A stretch of DNA of 22,706 nt from DATFJZ01 sp034660495 (GTDB taxonomy: Bacteria; Desulfobacterota; Desulfobacteria; Desulfobacterales; Desulfobacteraceae): contig JAYEJJ010000061.1 in assembly GCA_034660495.1 (NCBI GenBank), forward strand, positions 1-22,706, given 5' to 3'. The notes below the pieces were generated by a model. The model was not told the DNA's origin. It was given only the letters and a program-made list of their open reading frames with translations, and made no database searches. Made by a program: the position numbers and the translations under genes. This document shows, one piece after another, positions 6,506-12,704 of the stretch; position 1 is the first letter of the stretch; each line of letters opens with the position of its first letter.

Positions 6506-7387
6506 ATGCAGGCAGGAAAATTATACAGTGAAAAAAGAAATAAACCAGTTGTATCATTTGAGTTTTTCCCCCCAAGGGATGAAGCAGCAGAAGCCAAATT
6601 CTATAATGTAGTGGATTCCCTTGCCGCCCTTGAATACGATTATATGTCCGTAACCTTTGGGGCCGGCGGGTCAACAAAAGACGGATCATACAATACCGTT
6701 AAAAAAATGATTCAGGAAAAGAACCTGCCAACGGTTGCCTATATCGCAGGCTTTGGTCTTGCCCCCTCAGAAATCACCTCGATTTTAGACAGGTACAGGG
6801 AAATCGGTGTGAAAACCATTTTTGCCATTCGCGGAGATGAACCTAAAAATGCGGATTTTACCCCCCATCCGGACAGCTTTAAATATGCCTCGGACCTTAT
6901 AGCTTTTATCAATAAAAACTATGATTTTGATCTGGGGTGTGCCGGGTATCCCGAAGGCCATATCCAGGCGGAAAGCCTTGACAAGGATATTTCATATTTA
7001 AAGCTGAAACAGGACAACGGCGCTCAATACGTTATTGCCCAGTATTTTTATGAGAATCGTTTTTTCTTTGATTATGTGGAAAAGTGCAGACAGGCTGGGG
7101 TGACCATTCCCATTATTCCAGGGATTATGCCCATTTACAGCATGAAACTGACCCATATGCTGTGCAAACTCTGCGGGTCAACCCTTCCCCCTGAGGTCAG
7201 CAAAAAACTCGAAGAATTGACAGAAAAGGAAAAAGGCGCCGCAGCAGAATACGGCATTGACTTTGCCGTAGAACAGTGCAGGGAGCTTCTTGAAAAAGGG
7301 GTGGATGGACTGCATTTTTATACCATGGACAGAAGCAGGTCGGTAACCGAGATTATTACCCGGTTAAAAAAGGATAATCTTCTGTAG
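6506..7387 (+). CDS. metF: Methylenetetrahydrofolate reductase (MetF)
   Basis: MetF reduces 5,10-methylene-THF to 5-methyl-THF, the last folate step before methyl transfer to the corrinoid protein. The ATG at 6506 follows AGGAGAGG closely. The 293-residue length matches the single-domain bacterial FAD enzyme. Motifs seen: SFEFFPPRDE with the catalytic Glu, SVTFGAGGST, AIRGDEP, CAGYPEGH, AQYFYEN and IPGIMPI. No metV or other partner subunit lies beside it, so its electron donor is not evident. The stop codon TAG at 7385-7387 lies inside the left end of a family A repeat, and a family B repeat ends just before its ribosome binding site, so this gene is sandwiched between repeats. Confidence 0.95.
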   Translation: MQAGKLYSEKRNKPVVSFEFFPPRDEAAEAKFYNVVDSLAALEYDYMSVTFGAGGSTKDGSYNTVKKMIQEKNLPTVAYIAGFGLAPSEITSILDRYREIGVKTIFAIRGDEPKNADFTPHPDSFKYASDLIAFINKNYDFDLGCAGYPEGHIQAESLDKDISYLKLKQDNGAQYVIAQYFYENRFFFDYVEKCRQAGVTIPIIPGIMPIYSMKLTHMLCKLCGSTLPPEVSKKLEELTEKEKGAAAEYGIDFAVEQCRELLEKGVDGLHFYTMDRSRSVTEIITRLKKDNLL

Positions 7388-7478
7388 AACCGGCATGGCC
7401 GGTCCATTATCATCGGCCCTGCTGCAACGAAGAATGAAACGCCGCCAATGGCAATGCTCTGACGCGTGTTTCTTATAC
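7384..7478 (+). repeat. 95-bp two-hairpin element, family A copy 2
   Basis: Same orientation as the copy at 12520 and opposite to the one at 4966. The left end is GTAGAA (a changed TTATAA) and contains the metF stop codon; the right end is TTATAC. It keeps CCGGCATGGCCGG, GGCCG pairing with CGGCC, ATGAAACGCCGCCAATGGCA and a shortened GAAAC/GTTTC outer stem. A family D repeat follows within 4 nt. Confidence 0.85.
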
Positions 7479-7481
7479 TAG

Positions 7482-7556
7482 GTTATCAAGTTTTTATGAA
7501 AGGGCCGATTAAGAGTCCCCAGCGGTATTCAAAAAACTTGATGATCGAGTTATAAA
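7482..7556 (+). repeat. Palindromic repeat, family D copy 3, with terminal inverted repeats
   Basis: TATCAAGTTTTTATGAA at the left and TTCAAAAAACTTGATGATC at the right are inverted repeats (about 14 bp) around a core containing GATTAAGAGTCCCCAGCGG. The element ends GAGTTATAA. The core matches the family D copies at 2721, 6258 and 9092. It lies just upstream of the IscU-like gene. Confidence 0.75.
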
Positions 7557-7581
7557 AAATTAAATTTTGCTGGGGTGAAAA

Positions 7582-8034
7582 ATGAATGACAAACTGGATC
7601 AATTTCTTGACAATCTTCAGGAAGAAATTTTTGATGAGGCCCGGACCGTTCTCGGAGATGAAGGGTTTGACCGCTGGCAGAATCCCCGGTTCAGGGGACG
7701 GATGGATGGGTGTGATGTTCATTCCGCTGTAACAGGTTCCTGCGGGGATACCATTGAGATTTTTCTTAAATTTGACAGCGGCCGTGTGTCAGAGGCCTCT
7801 TATATGACAGATGGATGCGGGACAAGCAATGTATGCGGATCCTTTGCCGCTGAATTTGCCATTGGCCGGACAGCAGAGGAACTGGCTGATATTACAGGGG
7901 ATATGATTTTGTCACGGCTGGGAAAGGTCCCTGAAGAGGAGCAGCATTGTTCAGGTCTTGCTGCAGAGGCGGTTCAGGATGCGCTGCGGATTTATATGAC
8001 CCGGGACATATGCAGGGAAGGGAGTAGAACATGA
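7582..8034 (+). CDS. NifU/IscU-type iron-sulfur cluster scaffold protein
   Basis: A 150-residue protein of the IscU/NifU N-terminal family, which builds Fe-S clusters for delivery to apo-proteins. The three ligand cysteines and the key Asp are all in place: SCGD (C54, D56), GCGTSNVC (C79) and HC (H122-C123), matching the IscU C37/D39/C63/H105-C106 pattern. An extra cysteine, C85, is present. The ATG at 7582 follows GGGGTG. It overlaps the next gene by ATGA and is 268 nt from cooC, with no cysteine desulfurase or other isc gene visible. The context suggests a dedicated role in CODH/ACS cluster assembly; that role is inference, the family assignment is not. Confidence 0.88.
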   Translation: MNDKLDQFLDNLQEEIFDEARTVLGDEGFDRWQNPRFRGRMDGCDVHSAVTGSCGDTIEIFLKFDSGRVSEASYMTDGCGTSNVCGSFAAEFAIGRTAEELADITGDMILSRLGKVPEEEQHCSGLAAEAVQDALRIYMTRDICREGSRT

Positions 8035-8249
8035 CTGACGGGGCTGGTATGATAACCATAAATGCAAATATCGACATCACTGTGGAAGCGCTTCAGGCAG
8101 TGGTTGCCAATGCCAAAAAGATTGCCGGAAGCGATGAAAAAGGGGTTTACCGTGTGGATACGGCAGACAAGGTCAGTGAAATGATAACCGTTTTTTTGGC
8201 TGAAAAGGATTTTGAAAGTTTTGCCATGGACATTGAAAATTACAAATAA
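8031..8249 (+). CDS. Small conserved-looking protein of unknown function between the IscU-like gene and cooC
   Basis: I do not recognise this 72-residue protein. It has no cysteines, no membrane segment and a predicted mixed alpha/beta composition (ITINANIDITVEALQAVVAN, then SEMITVFLAEKDFESFAMDI). The ATG at 8031 overlaps the stop of the scaffold gene as ATGA and follows GGGAG, the usual sign of translational coupling; a second in-frame ATG lies at 8049. Coupling to an IscU-like scaffold and position just before cooC suggest a partner in CODH maturation, but nothing in the sequence shows that. Coding status is supported by the tight spacing and codon use. Confidence 0.75.
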   Translation: MTDGAGMITINANIDITVEALQAVVANAKKIAGSDEKGVYRVDTADKVSEMITVFLAEKDFESFAMDIENYK

Positions 8250-8301
8250 GTATGCTGTATTGTGACATTATTTATATAAGACGTTTTAAAATGGAGTAAT
8301 T

Positions 8302-9063
8302 ATGAGCAAAGTTATAGCACTGGCTGGAAAAGGAGGGGTTGGTAAAACAACCGTTTCTGCACTGGCACTTCGTTATCTTGCCAGGAACAATGCGTCTCCT
8401 GTGCTTGCAGTGGATGCAGATCCCAACAGCAACCTGGGTGAAACCCTTGGTATGAATGTGGAAAAGAGTGTCGGGGATATACGGGAGGACTTTATGCGCG
8501 ACCCCCAGGGGGTTCCTTCGGGCATGGATAAGATTGTGTATATTGAAATGCTCATGAACCAGGTGATTATCGAAAGTAAAGACTTTGATCTTCTGGTCAT
8601 GGGACGTCAGGAAGGCCAGGGCTGTTACTGCATGGTGAATAATATTTTAAACCGGTTTACAGAACAGCTTGAGAAAAACTATAAATACCTTCTCGTGGAC
8701 AATGAAGCGGGAATGGAGCATTTAAGCCGCAGAACCCGGGGAAAGGTGGATAAACTGATCCTGGTCACGGACTATGCCTTAAGGGGCCTCAGGGCAGTGG
8801 GGCGCATCAATGAAATGCTGGATGAGCTTAAACTCGATATTAAGAGTCTGGGACTGGTTGTCAACAGGGCCCCGGCAGAGCTCAGCCCTGCGTTTATGGC
8901 CGAGGTGGAAAAAATCGCGATTCCCGTTTTGTGCACCATTCCTGGGGATGATGCGCTGCTGGAATTTGACATGGAGCAGAAATCCCTTATGGATCTGCCC
9001 GATGACTCACCCGCTGTGCTGGCGGTAAACAAAATGATGGCGGCCGTCACCCAGGAGGTGTGA
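8302..9063 (+). CDS. cooC: CooC/AcsF-type nickel insertion ATPase for CO dehydrogenase
   Basis: CooC is a MinD-family P-loop ATPase that binds nickel and supports its insertion into CODH or ACS. The 253-residue protein has the deviant Walker A motif GKGGVGKTT (residues 10-18), a Walker B-like VDADPNSNLGETLG, and the C-x-C motif at C108 and C110 (GQGCYCMVNN) that by family knowledge binds Ni(II) or Zn(II) at the dimer interface. YLLVDNEAGMEHLSRRT and the LVTDYALRGLRA stretch are characteristic. TGGAG lies a few bases before the ATG. The small unknown gene ends 52 nt upstream. The CODH it would serve is encoded at the left edge of the window. Confidence 0.95.
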   Translation: MSKVIALAGKGGVGKTTVSALALRYLARNNASPVLAVDADPNSNLGETLGMNVEKSVGDIREDFMRDPQGVPSGMDKIVYIEMLMNQVIIESKDFDLLVMGRQEGQGCYCMVNNILNRFTEQLEKNYKYLLVDNEAGMEHLSRRTRGKVDKLILVTDYALRGLRAVGRINEMLDELKLDIKSLGLVVNRAPAELSPAFMAEVEKIAIPVLCTIPGDDALLEFDMEQKSLMDLPDDSPAVLAVNKMMAAVTQEV

Positions 9064-9091
9064 TGGATTTCAAGGCACTGAATACAGGCAG

Positions 9092-9142
9092 CTGCTGGGG
9101 ACGTCGCTCGGTCCTTCCATAAAAATTTGATAATCGAGTTTT
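9092..9142 (-). repeat. Interspersed repeat, family D copy 4 (partial)
   Basis: GCTGGGGACG, CGGTCCTTCCATAAAAATTT and GATAATCGAGTTTTAA match the reverse complement of the family D copies at 2721 and 7482 and the plus sequence at 6290-6332. The distal CTGTCAGG block is missing. It lies between cooC and the phosphopantetheinyl transferase gene. Confidence 0.7.
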
Positions 9143-9218
9143 AAGAGGGGGATCATTCAGGGCAGGAGAAGGGAGGGTAGGAAATGAATATCTCAGCGGC
9201 ACAGGAGCGTATATTTCT

Positions 9219-9788
9219 ATGTTATACCCAATAATATGCAAGGTTCCCCAGACGGCCGGGTCCCTGGGAAAAAAGGCGCTGACAGCTGCTCTATCCTGTT
9301 ACGCGCGGGATACCCTGATGCTTTCAGGACAGTTCAGCGGCTTTTTCCCGAAAGTTTTAAAAAAGGACCCCAATGGCGCGCCAATTGCCAGCAGCGGGGT
9401 GAACTGGTCCATAGCCCATAAACCCGACTATGTGTGCGGCGTGGTGTCAAGGGATAAGACAGGTATTGATCTTGAAAAGATAAAGCCTGTTTCAGAGGCC
9501 CTGTTTAACAGGATCTGCACACAACAGGAAGCAGGGCTTTTTCCCTATGATCCCCGGAGCCTTGTTTTTTTCAGGGTGTTTACGGCAAAGGAAGCTGTGC
9601 TCAAAGCGGCCGGTGTCGGCCTGAAAGGTCTTTCCAGGGTAAGGGTGACTGAGGTTCCAGATGCTTTAAATATCCATGTGCTGTATGACAATCAGGGGTA
9701 TGAGGTGGCGCATTTTTTTGTTGACCAATATATTGTTTCCGTTGTAAAGCAGAGGGAAACCGTTGCGTGGCAGATGGGGAAATTGTAG
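9219..9788 (+). CDS. 4'-phosphopantetheinyl transferase (Sfp-type)
   Basis: The enzyme moves phosphopantetheine from CoA to a carrier-protein serine. The 189-residue sequence has the superfamily motifs NWSIAHKPDYVCGVV, GIDLEKI (D84 and E86, the Mg ligands) and FTAKEAVLKAAGVGL (with the KEA signature at 124-126). AGGAG at 9203-9207 supports the ATG at 9219. It is short for an Sfp-type enzyme and begins abruptly, so an alternative upstream start is possible. No carrier protein or synthase gene is near, so its substrate is unknown; holo-ACP formation is the default. A family B repeat begins just after its stop codon. Confidence 0.85.
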   Translation: MLYPIICKVPQTAGSLGKKALTAALSCYARDTLMLSGQFSGFFPKVLKKDPNGAPIASSGVNWSIAHKPDYVCGVVSRDKTGIDLEKIKPVSEALFNRICTQQEAGLFPYDPRSLVFFRVFTAKEAVLKAAGVGLKGLSRVRVTEVPDALNIHVLYDNQGYEVAHFFVDQYIVSVVKQRETVAWQMGKL

Positions 9789-9789
9789 A

Positions 9790-9970
9790 ACACCGATGAT
9801 GCGCAGCATCACAACAAACCATGGGACTTGATTTGTACCGCGTCTTGTTTCTTGTTTCTTGTTTCTTGTTTCTTGTTTCTTGTTTCTTGTTTCTTGTTTC
9901 TTGTTTCTTGTTTCTTGTTTCTTGTATCTTGTATCTTGTTTCAAGTTTCAAGTTTCAAGTTTCTTATAAA
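9790..9970 (+). repeat. Head-hairpin plus expanded heptamer array, family B copy 2
   Basis: The head (GATGC-gca-GCATC hairpin, then ACAACAAACCATG) is followed at 9843 by 17 tandem 7-bp units: TCTTGTT eleven times, TCTTGTA twice, TCTTGTT once and TCAAGTT three times, up to 9961, then TCTTATAAA. The left inverted-repeat arm has decayed to GGGACTTGAT while the right arm TTCAAGTTTC is intact. The same position holds only three or four units in the other family B copies. Confidence 0.9.
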
Positions 9971-10049
9971 ACCCACATGTCCTGGCAGACACAACAAAAC
10001 ATGAAAGCTGTTAGCTGAGTACTGACAGCTGATGACTGATGGCTTTCAT
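9970..10049 (+). repeat. Hybrid element: family B head joined to a family C heptamer array
   Basis: ACCCACATG and ACAACAAAACATGAAA match the family B head, but the hairpin between them is TGTC-ctggca-GACA instead of GATGC/GCATC. The array then switches to AGCTGTT, AGCTGAG, TACTGAC, AGCTGAT, GACTGAT, enclosed by ATGAAAGC (10001-10008) and GCTTTCAT (10042-10049). It starts where the preceding family B element ends. Confidence 0.8.
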
Positions 10050-10052
10050 ATA

Positions 10053-10073
10053 AAAAAACCAGATCATCGAGTT
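10053..10073 (+). repeat. Family D end fragment
   Basis: AAAAACCAGATCATCGAGTT resembles the right end of family D (CATAAAAACCTGATAATCGAG at 6312-6332; AACTTGATGATCGAGTT at 7536-7552). It follows the hybrid element and precedes the DUF1844 gene ribosome binding site. Confidence 0.45.
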
Positions 10074-10090
10074 GAAGGGAAAAACAGAAT

Positions 10091-10399
10091 ATGGCCAAAG
10101 GAAAAGATTTTATAATGAAGGAAGCGTCTTCATCAGCCGGCATCTCAAAAAAATTACCTGGAGTTGATTTTTCAACTTTTATACTTTCACTTTACTCATC
10201 AGCCCTTGTTCAGCTGGGTGAAATTGAAGACCCTTCCACAGGTCGAAAAGATATCAATCTGGATGTTGCCAAACAGACCGTTGATATTATTATCATGCTG
10301 GAAAAAAAGACCCGCGGCAACCTTGAGGATGATGAGGCAAATTTAATGAAAAGCCTTGTCCATGAATTGAGAATGGCCTATGTAAGGGCAAAAGGGTGA
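10091..10399 (+). CDS. DUF1844 family small protein
   Basis: A 102-residue protein of the DUF1844 family, recognised from DFSTFILSLYSSALVQLGEI followed by DPSTGRKDINLDVAKQTVDI, I-MLEKKTRGNL and a C-terminal helix. The function of the family is unknown. No cysteine motif or signal peptide is seen. AAGGG precedes the ATG at 10091. Its TGA stop (10397-10399) overlaps the GTG start of ispE, so the two are translationally coupled; the same pairing occurs in other deltaproteobacteria as far as I recall. Confidence 0.88.
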   Translation: MAKGKDFIMKEASSSAGISKKLPGVDFSTFILSLYSSALVQLGEIEDPSTGRKDINLDVAKQTVDIIIMLEKKTRGNLEDDEANLMKSLVHELRMAYVRAKG

Positions 10400-11283
10400 T
10401 TTTTAAAGCCGACTCCCATGCAAAGATTAATTTGTTTCTTTATATCACCGGAAAAAGGGAGGACGGGTATCATACCCTGTATTCCCTGATGACCCGGGTA
10501 GCCCTCTGCGACTGTCTGAGTTTTGAATTTGGCCTGGAACAGGTTTCCATTTCCTGCAGTCATCCTGAAGTGCCCTCAGATAACACAAATATTGCCGCCC
10601 GGGCGGCCTGTCTTTTTTTTGAAGAATTTTATCAAAAAAAAGGCGGAAAAAAAGCAGGGGTTGATATAACTCTGGAAAAAATAATTCCTGTGGGCGCAGG
10701 GCTGGGCGGCGGCAGCAGCAATGCCGCCGTGGTGCTGAAAGTACTGAACAAAAAATATCATTACCTGTTTTCCAGAAAGGAACTCATGGACATGGGGCTT
10801 TTCCTGGGAGCAGATGTCCCTTTTTTTATCCATGGCGGACCTGCCCTTGCCAAAGGGGTGGGAGAGCGGCTTGAGACTGCTGTGCCCCTGCAGCCGTATC
10901 ACGTTCTTTTGTTTTACCCGGGGATTCAGGCATTGACCGGTGAGGTTTACAAAAATATGGATTTTTCATTGACAAACACAGGAAAATCAAATATTATTAA
11001 CCCTTTAAAAAGTGGCAGCAATGTATCGGTTGTGGATATAAAATCCTTTTTGCACAATGACCTGGAAACAGCTGCCTTAACCCGGTACCCGGACATTGGG
11101 GCTGCAAAAAAAGAGCTTTTGCAGTTTCAGCCGGAAGGAGTGCTCATGTCAGGAAGCGGTTCTACCTTTTTTGCTCTTTTTTCATGCTGCAAAAAGGCAA
11201 AGCAGGCGTATAATGCCCTTTATGCAAAGTGGAAGGGGAGCGGGAAAAAGGTTTTTCTAACCTCATTTGTTCAGAAGATGTAA
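10396..11283 (+). CDS. ispE: 4-diphosphocytidyl-2-C-methyl-D-erythritol kinase (IspE)
   Basis: IspE phosphorylates CDP-methylerythritol in the non-mevalonate isoprenoid pathway. The start is GTG at 10396 within GTGA, overlapping the upstream stop by 4 nt. The 295-residue length is normal. GHMP kinase motifs are clear: HAKINLFLYITGKREDGYH (catalytic Lys at residue 10), the ATP-binding loop IPVGAGLGGGSSNAA, GADVPFFIHGGPA with the catalytic Asp, and MSGSGSTFFALF near the C terminus. It heads the ispE-tRNA-Gln-prs-rplY-pth cluster. Confidence 0.96.
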   Translation: MIFKADSHAKINLFLYITGKREDGYHTLYSLMTRVALCDCLSFEFGLEQVSISCSHPEVPSDNTNIAARAACLFFEEFYQKKGGKKAGVDITLEKIIPVGAGLGGGSSNAAVVLKVLNKKYHYLFSRKELMDMGLFLGADVPFFIHGGPALAKGVGERLETAVPLQPYHVLLFYPGIQALTGEVYKNMDFSLTNTGKSNIINPLKSGSNVSVVDIKSFLHNDLETAALTRYPDIGAAKKELLQFQPEGVLMSGSGSTFFALFSCCKKAKQAYNALYAKWKGSGKKVFLTSFVQKM

Positions 11284-11347
11284 TCTTCAATATGTAATCT
11301 GGATGTAAGCAAATGGGCAGACAGACCGGAAAGACCGGATAATATCC

Positions 11348-11422
11348 TGGGGCGTCGTCAAGTGGTAAGACACAGGATTTTGATTCCTGCATTCGGAGGT
11401 TCGAACCCTCCCGCCCCAGCCA
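11348..11422 (+). tRNA. tRNA-Gln, anticodon TTG
   Basis: A 75-nt cloverleaf: acceptor TGGGGCG pairs with CGCCCCA, anticodon stem CAGGA/TCCTG with loop TTTTGAT (anticodon TTG at 11380-11382), T stem GGAGG/CCTCC with loop TTCGAAC, discriminator G, and an encoded CCA end at 11420-11422. It sits between ispE and prs, its usual position in deltaproteobacteria, and probably matures from the operon transcript. Confidence 0.97.
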
Positions 11423-11501
11423 ATAAAAAGGCACAGGTGCATCCTTGATTCAGGGAAACACTGCTGGAAAATTTGCGAATAAATTAAAAGAGATTTTTTA
11501 T

Positions 11502-12440
11502 ATGAATGGAATATCAATTTTTACAGGCAATTCAAATCCCGGCCTTGCCCAGAGAATTTCTGATTACATTGCAAAGCCCCTTGGCAGTTCAAAACTGACC
11601 CGTTTCAGTGATGGTGAGATACAGGTGGAGATCCATGAAAATGTCAGGCGGCAGGAGGTTTTTGTTATTCAGTCCACCTGTGCGCCTGTCAATGAAAATC
11701 TTTTTGAGCTGCTGTTGATGATAGATGCTTTGAAAAGATCCTCTGCCAGTAAAATAACCGCAGTTATTCCCTACTTTGGATATGCCAGACAGGACAAAAA
11801 AGTAGCCCCCCGGGTGCCGATCAGTGCCAAACTGGTTGCTGATCTGCTGACCACAACCGGGGTTCAGCGGGTGATTACCCTGGATCTCCATGCCGCCCAG
11901 ATCCAGGGGTTTTTTAATATACCCGTTGACAACCTTTATGCAACGCCGGTTATCCTTGATCATATTAAAACCAATTTCGGCAGTGATCTGGTTGTGGTTT
12001 CTCCGGATGCCGGAGGGGTAGAGCGGGCCCGGGCCTTTGCCAAGCGCCTGCATACCGCCCTTGCCATAGTGGACAAAAGACGAAGTGCACCCAACAAGGC
12101 CAAGGCCATGGCCATTATTGGCGATGTGGAGAACAAAACAGCACTTGTGCTTGATGATATGGTGGATACCGCCGGTACCCTGACAGAGGCAGCCGGAGTG
12201 ATCAAAGCCCAGGGGGCAAAGGCGGTCCATGCCTGCTGTACCCATCCTGTTCTTTCCGGGAATGCCGTGGAAAAGATAAACAAATCTGATCTGAATTCAC
12301 TTCTGGTTACCGATACCATTCCCCTGTCAAGTGAGGCTGAAAAAAGTGATAAGGTAAAAACCCTTTCCATTTCAAATCTTGTGGGTGAAGCCATTATACG
12401 CAGTTACAGAGGGGATTCAGTGAATTCCCTGTTTGTATAA
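11502..12440 (+). CDS. prs: Ribose-phosphate pyrophosphokinase (PRPP synthetase)
   Basis: Prs makes PRPP from ribose-5-phosphate and ATP for nucleotide, His and Trp synthesis. I start at ATG 11502 (MNGISIFTGNSNPGLA), giving the usual 312 residues; the frame is open further back but the upstream part is not Prs-like and begins just after the tRNA. The ribosome binding site (AAGAGA) is weak. Motifs: TRFSDGEIQVEI, PYFGYARQDKK, the catalytic loop and DLHAAQIQGFF, VVSPDAGGVERA, and the PRPP loop ALVLDDMVDTAGTL at about 214-227. A family B repeat begins at its stop codon. Confidence 0.97.
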   Translation: MNGISIFTGNSNPGLAQRISDYIAKPLGSSKLTRFSDGEIQVEIHENVRRQEVFVIQSTCAPVNENLFELLLMIDALKRSSASKITAVIPYFGYARQDKKVAPRVPISAKLVADLLTTTGVQRVITLDLHAAQIQGFFNIPVDNLYATPVILDHIKTNFGSDLVVVSPDAGGVERARAFAKRLHTALAIVDKRRSAPNKAKAMAIIGDVENKTALVLDDMVDTAGTLTEAAGVIKAQGAKAVHACCTHPVLSGNAVEKINKSDLNSLLVTDTIPLSSEAEKSDKVKTLSISNLVGEAIIRSYRGDSVNSLFV

Positions 12441-12525
12441 CCCACATGATGCCATCCATGCATCACAACAAACCATGAAACTTGAATTTTGCCGCGTCTT
12501 GTATCTTGTTTCAAGTTTCTTATAA
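12440..12525 (+). repeat. Head-hairpin plus heptamer element, family B copy 3
   Basis: The ACCCACATG head overlaps the last base of the prs TAA. The hairpin stem GATGC/GCATC is kept but the loop is catccat instead of gca. Perfect inverted repeats GAAACTTGAA (12477-12486) and TTCAAGTTTC (12510-12519) enclose two heptamers (TCTTGTA, TCTTGTT). The closing TTATAA (12520-12525) is shared with the left end of a family A element. Confidence 0.85.
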
Positions 12526-12615
12526 ACCGGCATGGCCCGGCCCAGGATTATTGAACCGGCCCCAGCAAAGAATGAAACCTGTCAACGGCAATGCGCTGGC
12601 AAGTTTTTTTTATAA
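12520..12615 (+). repeat. 96-bp two-hairpin element, family A copy 3
   Basis: Bounded by TTATAA at 12520-12525 and 12610-12615. CCGGCATGGCC, a GGCCCGG/CCGGCC pairing, AGAATGAAAC and GGCAATGC are kept; the second stem is degraded. After it, 12616-12704 is AT-rich and then holds the rplY ribosome binding site. Confidence 0.8.
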
Positions 12616-12704
12616 AAAATTTTTTTTAATATTTAGGGCAGAAGCCTCTGACGCAACACATATATATAAGCCCTGCTGCAAGAGCGGGCGCGGAGGAAAC
12701 AATT

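Noticed and set aside
9184..9234. Short frame starting MNISAAQERIFLC with a good Shine-Dalgarno, overlapping the transferase start
   Set aside because: It stops after 16 codons and is in a different frame from the transferase. It could reflect an old frameshifted N terminus, but I cannot support that.
9601..9951. Minus-strand open frame encoding repeats of QETRNKK, and similar plus-strand frames at 9821-10018
   Set aside because: The frames exist only because a 7-bp DNA repeat without stops reads as a 7-residue repeat. They lie over the heptamer array and overlap a well-supported gene; no ribosome binding site.
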